The position numbers were made by a program, and so were the translations under genes. Shown here one piece after another: positions 15,266 through 23,292 of a DNA stretch of 45,604 bases. Below the pieces are notes generated by a model. The model was not told the DNA's origin, ran no database searches, and worked only from the letters and a program-made list of their open reading frames with translations. Numbering within the stretch: position 1 is the stretch's first letter; each line of letters opens with the position of its first letter. Origin of the DNA: SVTX01 sp045659745 (GTDB taxonomy: Bacteria > Bacillota > Clostridia > Oscillospirales > CAG-272); assembly GCA_045659745.1 (NCBI GenBank), contig JAZRCL010000051.1:1-45604 (forward strand), given 5' to 3'.

Positions 15266-16876
15266 TTATTTTTCTATTTTCTCAATTATCTTGTCAAACG
15301 TAAGACCGTATCTGCTTGCGATATCACGCGCGTAGCTTTTTCCGTCGGGCTTTGCGCGGTATATCTTAAACGAGCGCTTGCCCTCGTCAATACCCGCGAT
15401 AAGAGTATCTATATGCGAGCCACCACGCTGCTTCGATATTGCATTTATTGAGTCGATTTCCGCAGCAAGCTCGTGCAGGTGAGTTGCGAAAAGGCAACGG
15501 CAACCTACGATAGCAAATCCCGAAAGCACCTCGGATGCGATATACGAGCCCTCGTAAGAGCCTGTAGACGAGAGAGACTCGTCAAGCAATACAAGGCTGT
15601 GCTTTGTCACGTTGTCGAATATCTCAACCAAACGCGCGCATTCCTCGCCCAGACGGCCCTTGTCGATAGTATCGTCAGCGCCAGTGGGGAAATGAGTGTA
15701 GATAGCGTCGGCAGGGCTTACACACACGCTCTTTGCGGGGAAGAACATACCAAGCTGCATCATTGAAAATCCTATTCCTATCGCGCAGGTGATAACGGAT
15801 TTACCTCCACGGTTAGGACCCGTCAGGACGTAGATAAGAGAATCTTCATTTGTAAAGCTTATATCGTTTGCAACTATTTCCTCTCCCTCGGGGAGCTTGA
15901 GCGCCACGACGGGGTTGTAAAGCTCGTCTGCTACGAATTTTCTCTCGTCAAGCGGAGCAAACTCGGGAACGCAGAGAGCAAATCCGCGTGCCTCAAGAGT
16001 TGAGAGAAGCGTCGCGCCCTTGACGACAAACTCTATCTCGGGCAAAAGCTCTATAAGAAAGTCCGTATTCTCAAGAACGTATGACTGAACTATCTTTTTC
16101 CACGAGCGGAGGGAAGATTTATACACGTCGTTTATAGCCGAGTTGAATGCGTTGGACATAGCAGTTTTCTGATTGTCCGACTGCTTTTTGGAGAACGGAA
16201 CGAGGTTTGCTATGCAGGTGTATTCGTCGTCCTTGAAATTCAGACGGAGTATCTTGTCAAGCGCGTCTCCCGACTTGAAGGACTGAGAGTTTACCGACAA
16301 AACGCCTGCATATTCGGGGCGGAGCTGTGAGTCGAGGTTTACGCCCACCGTCACACTCTTTATTTCACGGACTCTGCTGGTAAGCTCGGAAAGCTTTTTG
16401 TTAAGCTCGGAGTAATATTCTGACTCCGCAAGCTCCGAGACTCTCTGCGCAAGATTTTTGAATGCTTCACTTTTTACGTTGTCGCGAACCTTTGTGAGAC
16501 CCTCGTTGAGAATATCAATGCAAGAGATATAAAGTTCAATTTCCGTAATGCTGGACAGATAATCGTCCGTGTTGCCGCTATCAGATTCAAGACGGCGAAG
16601 CTCGGTGATATCCTGAACCACGGGAATGACCTTGTTAAATGTTTCGGATATTACAGGGTTGTCCATCATATCGCGGAAGATTCCCATGCGGTATTCCATT
16701 ACCGATATATCGGTTGTAAAATAGTCCGAAAGCTCGGAGCTTTTCAGGTCGAATATTTCAAGCAATCCAAGCTCCTGGAGAGTGTACATATCAATATCGG
16801 GAAGCTTTTTGCCTGAAAGATGCTCCTGCTTTGACAGTTCACTTGGATATATAAGACTGAAATTTGACAGATCCAT
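15266..16876 (-). CDS. MutS-like ABC ATPase without mismatch-recognition domains
   Basis: The 536-residue product has a C-terminal MutS-family ATPase: Walker A LTGPNRGGKS, Walker B LVLLDE, and ATHLHEL as the switch His. This is preceded by a helical lever/clamp-like region with many charged residues. The N-terminal mismatch-binding domain I of MutS is absent, and so is the C-terminal Smr domain of MutS2. The signature after Walker B is SLSSTGSYEGS, unlike the canonical GRGTST. It is best described as a MutS-III/V-only homologue; its DNA substrate is unknown. It starts 18 bp after the PHP gene and is probably co-transcribed with it. Confidence 0.85.
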   Translation of the reverse strand: MDLSNFSLIYPSELSKQEHLSGKKLPDIDMYTLQELGLLEIFDLKSSELSDYFTTDISVMEYRMGIFRDMMDNPVISETFNKVIPVVQDITELRRLESDSGNTDDYLSSITEIELYISCIDILNEGLTKVRDNVKSEAFKNLAQRVSELAESEYYSELNKKLSELTSRVREIKSVTVGVNLDSQLRPEYAGVLSVNSQSFKSGDALDKILRLNFKDDEYTCIANLVPFSKKQSDNQKTAMSNAFNSAINDVYKSSLRSWKKIVQSYVLENTDFLIELLPEIEFVVKGATLLSTLEARGFALCVPEFAPLDERKFVADELYNPVVALKLPEGEEIVANDISFTNEDSLIYVLTGPNRGGKSVITCAIGIGFSMMQLGMFFPAKSVCVSPADAIYTHFPTGADDTIDKGRLGEECARLVEIFDNVTKHSLVLLDESLSSTGSYEGSYIASEVLSGFAIVGCRCLFATHLHELAAEIDSINAISKQRGGSHIDTLIAGIDEGKRSFKIYRAKPDGKSYARDIASRYGLTFDKIIEKIEK

Positions 16877-16894
16877 TACATGTGTCCTTTCAAG

Positions 16895-17713
16895 TTAGAG
16901 TTTTATGAGTTCTTTTTGCGAGTTTCTTATAACCAGCGCACTATCAAATCCCAAGGATTTTGCAAGCTCTATGGCATAGGGAACAGAATCACCCATAGCT
17001 GACGTGGAATGGGCGTCGCTTCCAAACGTGAGAAGCTTTCCGCCGCATTCTCTGTAGATGGAGAGAATATCCTTTGAGGGCATTGTGAATCCAAGACCCT
17101 TTGCGTGTGTTGAGGAATTTATCTCAAGCGCGATGTCTTTTGATATCATAAGCGCAAATACCTTCGCGAGCTTGTCGGCGAATGGAGATGCATCAAAGGA
17201 AAGTCTCGCTTGCGCAATATATCTGTGGGGATATGTTATGTGAGCTATTGAGCTTACTTTGTCAAGAGTATTTATGTTCTCTATCACCTCGTCAAGATAA
17301 GAAGAATAAAGCCTTCTTATCTCTGCTTCGGGTATTGACGGATAATCCAGATAATAGAAATCCTGCATACCTCTGAGACTGTGTACCGAAGCTAACACAA
17401 ACTCAAAAGGGAAGCTCGAGAGAAGACCGTTGGCAACGTCGGGATATTGGTTTGCCTGACCTATCTCTATTCCGTAAGTAATGTTCAGTTTGTTTGAGAA
17501 AAGCTCTTTTGCCTGCATAATAGCATCAAAAGCGGCTTTTGCATCGTAAGGAGGGTAGAGCCCCTCGGCGTCGGAGTTTGCTTCGAGGTGATCTGTAATT
17601 GCAATGTCAGTAATACCTCGGCGTATAGCCTCCTCGCAAATGGCTATGGGGGTCGCGGACGGGTCTCCGTCAAAGGAATATGCGCTGTGAATGTGGTAAT
17701 CGCAGAAGAACAT
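16895..17713 (-). CDS. PHP-domain phosphoesterase, histidinol-phosphatase-like
   Basis: The 272-residue product carries the PHP metal-binding motifs in order: DYHIHSAYSFDG (H7, H9), AITDHLE, GIEIGQ, ASVHSLRG, AHITYPHR and a C-terminal GSDAHS. This is the HisK/HisJ type of histidinol phosphatase, which removes phosphate from L-histidinol phosphate in histidine synthesis. No other his gene is present in the window, so another phosphoester substrate is possible. The ATG follows GGAGGG. It is the first gene of a unit with the MutS-like ATPase. Confidence 0.85.
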   Translation of the reverse strand: MFFCDYHIHSAYSFDGDPSATPIAICEEAIRRGITDIAITDHLEANSDAEGLYPPYDAKAAFDAIMQAKELFSNKLNITYGIEIGQANQYPDVANGLLSSFPFEFVLASVHSLRGMQDFYYLDYPSIPEAEIRRLYSSYLDEVIENINTLDKVSSIAHITYPHRYIAQARLSFDASPFADKLAKVFALMISKDIALEINSSTHAKGLGFTMPSKDILSIYRECGGKLLTFGSDAHSTSAMGDSVPYAIELAKSLGFDSALVIRNSQKELIKL

Positions 17714-17742
17714 AATATCCCTCCCAAAAGTCTTTATTATTT

Positions 17743-17771
17743 ATTTTAACATATTTTTTTGATTTTGTATA
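17743..17771 (-). promoter_or_regulatory. Possible promoter of the PHP/MutS-like unit
   Basis: On the minus strand, TATACA (17771-17766) and TAAAAT (17748-17743) are spaced by 17 bp. The -35 box is weak. Confidence 0.4.
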
Positions 17772-17798
17772 TAGATTTCTGAAATTTTATTTTTGACC

Positions 17799-17827
17799 TT
17801 GAAAACTGCCCCAATGTGTGTTAAAAT
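17799..17827 (+). promoter_or_regulatory. Promoter of the uronate-isomerase-like gene
   Basis: TTGAAA (17799-17804) and TAAAAT (17822-17827) have a 17-bp spacer, 21 bp before the start codon, divergent from the PHP promoter. Confidence 0.65.
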
Positions 17828-17848
17828 TGAAAAAAAGGGGGTGTTTTT

Positions 17849-18724
17849 ATGTATAGCAATGTATACGAATATCTTTGCGGAAAAATTGATAATATACCGC
17901 AAATCCTTTCGCTTGGCGGAGCGGATAGACGTTATACCGGCAAAAATGCCTCGGATTTTGAAAGATTCAGGGAGCTTTGCAGTTCACTCGTGAAATTTAC
18001 GGGAAGTAGCTTTTACGAAGATATAAATTACGCCGCATCTGAGCTTTTCGGAGAGAAAATAGATATAACGCAAACTAACCCCGAGACCTTATGGAAAAGG
18101 TTTTACGGAGAGCGCGGAGAGAGGAAAGCTATAGCACCGGTTTTAGCTTGCAAAATCGCTTATGCAGATAAGCTCGCAACCGCTATAGATATCAGCCAAG
18201 CTACCGACTTTATTGTGCCTGATAAATACCACGTAGGTCTCGCAAGAGAGAAGTGCCTTGGCGGATGCGACCTCTCTGGCGGCGAGAGAAATATGATGAT
18301 AATGCAGGAGCTTCGTGAGGGCGCTCAAAATTGTATCTATTCATCCCATCCCCTTATTGTCCGCGCAGACTGCTCGACAGAAATAATCTGCCGTGCACTT
18401 GGGTATCTCAAGACCTGCAATATGCTGACGGAGACCTTGATTTTAGTGAGTCTTGACCGACTTGATGCGGAGATGATGGGTATCCTTGAATTGGATAAGA
18501 TTTCGCTCGGCATATTAGTTGATAAATGTGATGAAAGCTTTGTCTTTTCAATGCAGTCATATGCGCGTTCTTTTCCCATAGGGAATGTTATCTGGGCGCT
18601 GAAAAAAGAGAACTTTGTATGCTTTTGCGATATAATGGAGCATCTTATAAAAAAGTGGCAAAAAGAGAGTATGGCGCCGCAAAATTGCGAGTTAAAATTT
18701 GAAGAAATTTGCAAATTTTATTAA
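17849..18724 (+). CDS. Shortened uronate isomerase (UxaC)-like protein, probably non-catalytic
   Basis: The 291-residue protein is not clearly recognised. It nevertheless shows a run of features in the order found in UxaC: DNIPQILSLGG, YTGKNASDFERF, GSSFYEDINYAASELFG, a TLWKRF segment, and near the end YARSFPIGN...LIKKWQKE...EEICKFY. UxaC enzymes are about 465 residues and need an N-terminal HxH metal-binding strand. Here the protein starts after that strand and much of the middle of the barrel is missing or diverged, so isomerase activity is unlikely. The start has an AAGGGGG site, the frame is intact and it has its own promoter. The resemblance is from memory and needs a profile search. Confidence 0.5.
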   Translation: MYSNVYEYLCGKIDNIPQILSLGGADRRYTGKNASDFERFRELCSSLVKFTGSSFYEDINYAASELFGEKIDITQTNPETLWKRFYGERGERKAIAPVLACKIAYADKLATAIDISQATDFIVPDKYHVGLAREKCLGGCDLSGGERNMMIMQELREGAQNCIYSSHPLIVRADCSTEIICRALGYLKTCNMLTETLILVSLDRLDAEMMGILELDKISLGILVDKCDESFVFSMQSYARSFPIGNVIWALKKENFVCFCDIMEHLIKKWQKESMAPQNCELKFEEICKFY

Positions 18725-18733
18725 ACTAAACTA

Positions 18734-18762
18734 TTGACAAGAAAAAAAGCTTGATGTATAAT
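18734..18762 (+). promoter_or_regulatory. Consensus SigA promoter of the small membrane protein gene
   Basis: TTGACA (18734-18739), 17 bp, then TATAAT (18757-18762): a perfect consensus, suggesting strong constitutive expression. Confidence 0.85.
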
Positions 18763-18805
18763 TAAAGTGATAGGAAATATATTGTTTTTCATGGAGGGTA
18801 TAAAA

Positions 18806-19006
18806 ATGACAGTAGTTGAAAAGAAAAAGACGAGCACACTTAAGACAGTACTCATCGTTTTGGGCGTTTTGGCTGCTATTGCGGCTATCGTTGCAGTAGT
18901 TCTTTATTTCAGAAAAAAGAAGAACAACAAGCTTATCGAGGAGACCGTTGAGGACCTCATAGACGAAAAGCTTTCCGAAGAGGACATCATTGAGATTATC
19001 GAGTAA
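18806..19006 (+). CDS. Small single-pass membrane protein
   Basis: The 66-residue product has a basic N-terminus (KKKTS), one transmembrane helix (about residues 13-33), an RKKKNNK stop-transfer cluster and an acidic tail (EETVEDLIDEKLSEEDIIEIIE split across the last 25 residues). The ATG at 18806 follows GGAGG by seven bases; a longer frame from 18767 has no such site. The perfect promoter and its own terminator argue that this is a real, well-expressed gene. The function is unknown. Confidence 0.75.
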   Translation: MTVVEKKKTSTLKTVLIVLGVLAAIAAIVAVVLYFRKKKNNKLIEETVEDLIDEKLSEEDIIEIIE

Positions 19007-19022
19007 TCCGATAAGAAAAACA

Positions 19023-19050
19023 AAAACCGAAGGATAACACCTTCGGTTTT
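19023..19050 (+). terminator. Terminator after the small membrane protein gene
   Basis: 11-bp perfect arms (19023-19033, 19040-19050) with loop ATAACA and a T-run. Confidence 0.85.
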
Positions 19051-19081
19051 GTTATATTGAATTAAAGGAATGGTCGTAAAT

Positions 19082-20029
19082 ATGAAAATAAAAGTTCTTG
19101 ACGCGTCAACTCTTGGGGAGGATATGGACCTGTCCGTGTTCGCCAAGCTTGGAGAGCTGACGGTGTATAACAAAACCTCGCCTGACGAGGTTGCGAAAAA
19201 CGCGAGCGATGCAGACGTGATAATCATAAACAAGGTGAAGGTCGGCGCGCATAATCTGTCAGAATGTAAGAATTTGAAGCTTATCTGCATTATGGCAACG
19301 GGATATGATAATATCGACACGGAATATTGCAAGCAGAGAGGAATTGCTGTGTGCAACGTGGTTGGATATTCCTCGCAGAGTGTCGCGCAGATAACTGTCG
19401 CTATGGTGTTGAGCCTTGTTTCTAACCTAAACGAATACAGAGAAGCGGTAGCTGACGGTAGCTATACTCGCGGCGGAGTTGCCAATATGCTCACTCCCGT
19501 GTATCACGAGATATGCGGCAAGACGTGGGGAATAGTTGGCTATGGAAATATCGGCTCGCAGGTTGGCAGAGTTGCTCAGGCGCTCGGTTGCCGCGTTATA
19601 GTCAATAAGAGAACACCCGCGCCTGATGTCGAGTGTGTTGATATAGACACGCTTTGCCGCGAGGCTGATATTATCACTGTGCACACGCCCTTGACCCCTG
19701 ACACGAAAAATCTCATAAATCAGCAGAGAATAAAGTCAATGAAGCCCGACGCTATTTTCGTCAATATGGCGCGCGGGCTCGTCGCCGACGAGGCGGCATT
19801 GGCTTGGGCGATAGAGGGCGGCAAACTCGGCGGACTTGGAATTGACGTTTACTCAACCGAGCCCTTCGGAGCAGACCACCCCTACGCGAAAATTGCGGGA
19901 CTGCCCAACGTCTGCCTCACACCACACATGTCCTGGGGCGCGTACGAGGCAAGAGTGCGTTGTCGCGACGAGGTGATGAAGAATATCGAGGCGTTTACAA
20001 ACGGCGAAAAGAGAAACAGAGTGGTGTAA
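19082..20029 (+). CDS. D-2-hydroxyacid dehydrogenase
   Basis: The 315-residue product has the family layout: GYGNIGSQVGR as the NAD-binding Rossmann loop (about residue 150), then MARG (catalytic Arg), GIDVYSTEP (Glu) and PHMSWG (His), giving the Arg-Glu-His triad. It reduces a 2-oxo acid to the D-hydroxy acid using NAD(P)H; glycerate/hydroxypyruvate or D-lactate-type activity cannot be distinguished. An ATG four codons upstream abuts AAAGGA with no spacer, so the ATG at 19082 (12 bases from the site) is preferred. Confidence 0.9.
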   Translation: MKIKVLDASTLGEDMDLSVFAKLGELTVYNKTSPDEVAKNASDADVIIINKVKVGAHNLSECKNLKLICIMATGYDNIDTEYCKQRGIAVCNVVGYSSQSVAQITVAMVLSLVSNLNEYREAVADGSYTRGGVANMLTPVYHEICGKTWGIVGYGNIGSQVGRVAQALGCRVIVNKRTPAPDVECVDIDTLCREADIITVHTPLTPDTKNLINQQRIKSMKPDAIFVNMARGLVADEAALAWAIEGGKLGGLGIDVYSTEPFGADHPYAKIAGLPNVCLTPHMSWGAYEARVRCRDEVMKNIEAFTNGEKRNRVV

Positions 20030-20037
20030 AAAAAGCC

Positions 20038-20063
20038 ATGGCTTCTCCCTTGGGAGAAGCCAT
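20038..20063 (+). terminator. Terminator after the hydroxyacid dehydrogenase
   Basis: 12-bp perfect arms (20038-20049, 20052-20063) around TT, followed by T7. Confidence 0.85.
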
Positions 20064-20090
20064 TTTTTTGAAAAATAAGAGCAAAATTAC

Positions 20091-20119
20091 TTTACAAATC
20101 ATCAAAAATATGTTATAAT
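20091..20119 (+). promoter_or_regulatory. Promoter of the rsuA-tex unit
   Basis: TTTACA (20091-20096) and TATAAT (20114-20119) have a 17-bp spacer. Confidence 0.75.
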
Positions 20120-20155
20120 AAAATATATTTGATTTTAGGTGAAAGGGGAGCGCGA

Positions 20156-20905
20156 ATGCGGCTTGACAAATTTCTTTCCGACGCGGGTGTGCTTACCCGA
20201 ACAGAGTCGGCAAAAGCGGCTAAAAACGGACAAATTACGGTAAACGGAGCGGTCACACGCCGTTCGAGCGGACATATTGATCCCACAAAGGACATAGTGT
20301 GCTACAACGGTCAAAAAATAATCTACCGCGAGTTTACATATATAATGCTCAACAAGCCCGAGGGCTACGTAAGCGCGACCGACGACCACCTCTCGCCAAC
20401 GGTACTGTCACTGTTGCCCGATGAGCTTCAGAAAATCGGACTTTTCCCCTGCGGCAGACTTGACAAGAACACGCTGGGTCTTATGATACTTACAAACAAC
20501 GGACCGCTCGCGCACAAGCTTCTGTCTCCCAAAAATCACGTTGATAAAAAATATCGCTTTACAACAAAGTTTCCCATATCCGAAAAGGACGTGAGTGACC
20601 TTGAGAGCGGTGTTGACATTGGCGGATATGTGACCGCGCCTTGTCGTGTTGAGATGACGGGGGAGCGCGAGGGATATATAACTCTTACCGAGGGTAAATA
20701 CCACCAGATAAAGCTTATGGCGATAGCGGTTAATAATCAGATAACCTATCTTGAGCGCGTGACGTTTGGCGAGGTCAAGCTTGACACAAATCTCGCTCGC
20801 GGAGAGTGGCGTTATCTCACCGACGACGAGCAAGCCTCCCTTGAGAGCCGCGCGTCAAAAATCCCCGCGGAAAGCCTTGAAAAGCACAAGGGACCGCAAA
20901 ACTAA
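20156..20905 (+). CDS. RsuA/RluB-family pseudouridine synthase
   Basis: The 249-residue product has an N-terminal S4 RNA-binding domain (MRLDKFLSDAG...) and the catalytic motif CGRLDKNTLGLMILTN with the nucleophilic Asp. It also has LNKPEGYVSA and the C-terminal EGKYHQIKLM motif typical of the RsuA/RluB/RluE group. It modifies a single uridine in rRNA; RsuA-type action on 16S rRNA is likely but not proven. The ATG at 20156 follows AAGGGGAG; a start nine codons upstream lacks a site. Tex follows after 33 bp. Confidence 0.92.
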   Translation: MRLDKFLSDAGVLTRTESAKAAKNGQITVNGAVTRRSSGHIDPTKDIVCYNGQKIIYREFTYIMLNKPEGYVSATDDHLSPTVLSLLPDELQKIGLFPCGRLDKNTLGLMILTNNGPLAHKLLSPKNHVDKKYRFTTKFPISEKDVSDLESGVDIGGYVTAPCRVEMTGEREGYITLTEGKYHQIKLMAIAVNNQITYLERVTFGEVKLDTNLARGEWRYLTDDEQASLESRASKIPAESLEKHKGPQN

Positions 20906-20938
20906 ATTGAAGATCTATACCCGAAAGGAAAAAAATAA

Positions 20939-23092
20939 ATGGACATCATTAAAAAATTAGCCGAAGAATTCAAACTGAAAGAAGAACAGGTGCAAAAGAC
21001 CGTTGAGCTGATCGACGGCGGCGACACCATTCCTTTTATCGCAAGATACCGTAAGGAAGTCACGGGAAGCCTTGACGATGAGACGCTCCGTAATCTTAAC
21101 GACAGACTTGAATATCTTCGCAACATAGAAAAGAGAAAGGAAGAGGTGCGATCTCTTATTGAGGCGCAGGGAAATCTCACCCCCGAGATAGAGCAGGCGA
21201 TTATGAACGCCGTCACCATTACCGAGGTTGACGACATCTACCGTCCTTTCCGCCCCAAGAGAAAGACTCGCGCGTCTGTCGCAAAGGCAAAGGGACTTGA
21301 GCCCCTCGCACTCATTCTCATGGAGCAGAGAAAGGAATATCAGCCCACGATTGAGGAAATTGCGGCAGAATATATAAATGTCGAACTTGAAGTCGAATCT
21401 GCCGAGCAGGCACTTGCTGGCGCTTGCGACATTATCGCGGAAATGGTATCCGATAATGCGGAATATAGAAAATCTGTTCGTGCGCAGACATTTGAGCACG
21501 GACTGTTGAATGTTTGCAATTCAAAGGACGAGGACTCGGTTTACGCGCAGTATTACGAGTATAGCGAGCCGCTCAAAAAGATACCCGGCCACAGAATACT
21601 TGCTATCAACAGAGGAGAGAAAGAGGAGTTTTTGAAGGTTAACGTTGTAGTTTCCCTTGATATAGTACTCAATTTCCTTCTCGCGTGTGTTATTACCGAG
21701 CCGAGCAGCCCTGCGTATAAGTACGTATCGGGAGCGGTTATCGACGGCTATGAAAGACTTATCGCGCCCTCCATTGAGCGTGAGATAAGAAACGATATGT
21801 TTGATATGGCGAGCGAGGGAGCTATCAAGGTATTTTCGGACAACCTCGGACATCTTCTTATGCAGTCCCCCCTCAAGGGCAAGACCGTGCTTGGCTTTGA
21901 CCCCGGATACGTTAACGGTTGTAAGCTTGCGGTTGTGGACAAGACGGGAAAGGTGCTTGACACCGCCGTAATATATCCCACAAAGCCTCGTTCTCGCACA
22001 GAGGAAGCGACCAGAATAATGAAAGCTCTTATAAAGAAGCACCACGTTGACGTTATCGCAATAGGCAATGGCACTGCGTCCAAGGAGAGCGAGATATTCT
22101 GCGCGGGACTTCTCAAAGAGATCCCTGAATCAAACTGTAAATATATCGTTGTAAACGAGGCGGGAGCATCCATTTATTCCGCGTCCAAGCTTGCGACCGA
22201 GGAATTTCCCGACTTTGACGTTATGCAGCGTTCTGCGGTGTCCATCGCAAGACGTCTTCAGGACCCCCTTGCAGAGCTTGTAAAGATAGACCCTAAGTCC
22301 ATAGGTGTCGGTCAGTATCAGCACGATATGAAGCCCGCGCGTCTTGATACGGCTCTTACTGGCGTAGTAGAGGACTGTGTAAACGCAGTCGGAATAGATG
22401 TAAACACCGCGTCCTATTCCTTGCTTTCCTACATCTCTGGAATCAATATTACGAGTGCAAAGAACATCGTAAAATACAGAGAAGAGAACGGCGAGTTTAC
22501 CTCCCGTACACAGCTCAAGAAAGTCCCTAGAATTGGAGACAAGGCGTTTGAGCAGTGCGCAGGATTTTTGCGCGTGCCCGGATCCAAGGAAATCCTTGAC
22601 AACACAGGTGTTCACCCCGAGTCCTACGAGGTGACAAAGGCGTTGCTCGCAATGTTCGGATATACCACCGACGACGTAGCTCACAATCAGGTCAAGTTCC
22701 TTCGCCGCGACGTTGAGAAGAAGGGAATAAAGAATGTGTGCGAGGAGCTCTCCGTTGGTGAGCCCACGCTTATCGACATTATCGGTGAGCTTGAAAAGCC
22801 CGGTCGTGACGTTCGTGATTCCTTTGAGCCTCCCATTCTCCGCGATGACGTTCTTGATATCGAGGACCTCAAGCCTGATATGGTGCTTACGGGAACTGTA
22901 AGAAACGTTATCGACTTCGGCGCGTTTGTTGACATCGGAGTTCATCAGGACGGCCTTGTTCACATCTCGCAGATATGCGATAAATTTATCAAGCACCCCT
23001 CAGAGAAGCTTTCGGTTGGAGACGTTGTAAAGGTCAAGGTGCTCAGCGTTGACGTCAAGAAGAAGAGAATCGCACTTTCAATGAAACTTTAA
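20939..23092 (+). CDS. tex: Tex, S1-domain RNA-binding transcription accessory protein
   Basis: The 717-residue product matches Tex throughout. The N-terminal helical region has TIPFIARYRKE and DDIYRPF. It is followed by a YqgF/RNase H-like domain (VLGFDPGYVNGCKLAVVD, near residue 320), helix-hairpin-helix repeats (ISGINITSAKNIVKYREE) and a C-terminal S1 domain (about 645-717). Tex binds nucleic acids and acts with RNA polymerase and RNA turnover factors. AAAGGA precedes the ATG. It is probably co-transcribed with the pseudouridine synthase. Confidence 0.97.
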   Translation: MDIIKKLAEEFKLKEEQVQKTVELIDGGDTIPFIARYRKEVTGSLDDETLRNLNDRLEYLRNIEKRKEEVRSLIEAQGNLTPEIEQAIMNAVTITEVDDIYRPFRPKRKTRASVAKAKGLEPLALILMEQRKEYQPTIEEIAAEYINVELEVESAEQALAGACDIIAEMVSDNAEYRKSVRAQTFEHGLLNVCNSKDEDSVYAQYYEYSEPLKKIPGHRILAINRGEKEEFLKVNVVVSLDIVLNFLLACVITEPSSPAYKYVSGAVIDGYERLIAPSIEREIRNDMFDMASEGAIKVFSDNLGHLLMQSPLKGKTVLGFDPGYVNGCKLAVVDKTGKVLDTAVIYPTKPRSRTEEATRIMKALIKKHHVDVIAIGNGTASKESEIFCAGLLKEIPESNCKYIVVNEAGASIYSASKLATEEFPDFDVMQRSAVSIARRLQDPLAELVKIDPKSIGVGQYQHDMKPARLDTALTGVVEDCVNAVGIDVNTASYSLLSYISGINITSAKNIVKYREENGEFTSRTQLKKVPRIGDKAFEQCAGFLRVPGSKEILDNTGVHPESYEVTKALLAMFGYTTDDVAHNQVKFLRRDVEKKGIKNVCEELSVGEPTLIDIIGELEKPGRDVRDSFEPPILRDDVLDIEDLKPDMVLTGTVRNVIDFGAFVDIGVHQDGLVHISQICDKFIKHPSEKLSVGDVVKVKVLSVDVKKKRIALSMKL

Positions 23093-23198
23093 TTATATTT
23101 ACCTTTGTAATAGCGAAAAATCTTCAAAAAGTGGATTATTGCTGATTTTTTGTGACATTTGCACAAAGAGATGGGAATAATTTTAGTTATTTAGGCTC

Positions 23199-23227
23199 TT
23201 TAAAAATTGTGCAATTTTTGGTACAAT
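23199..23227 (+). promoter_or_regulatory. ugpC promoter with an 18-bp dyad in the core
   Basis: TTTAAA (23199-23204) and TACAAT (23222-23227) are 17 bp apart. A perfect dyad AAAAATTG-TG-CAATTTTT (23202-23219) fills the spacer, a likely repressor site. The remaining 23093-23198 is AT-rich with no gene. Confidence 0.55.
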
Positions 23228-23292
23228 TATTAATGATAGTATAAGATTGTAAAATCGGTCAAAAGTTTTAAATTTTCAGGAGGAAAAACCCC

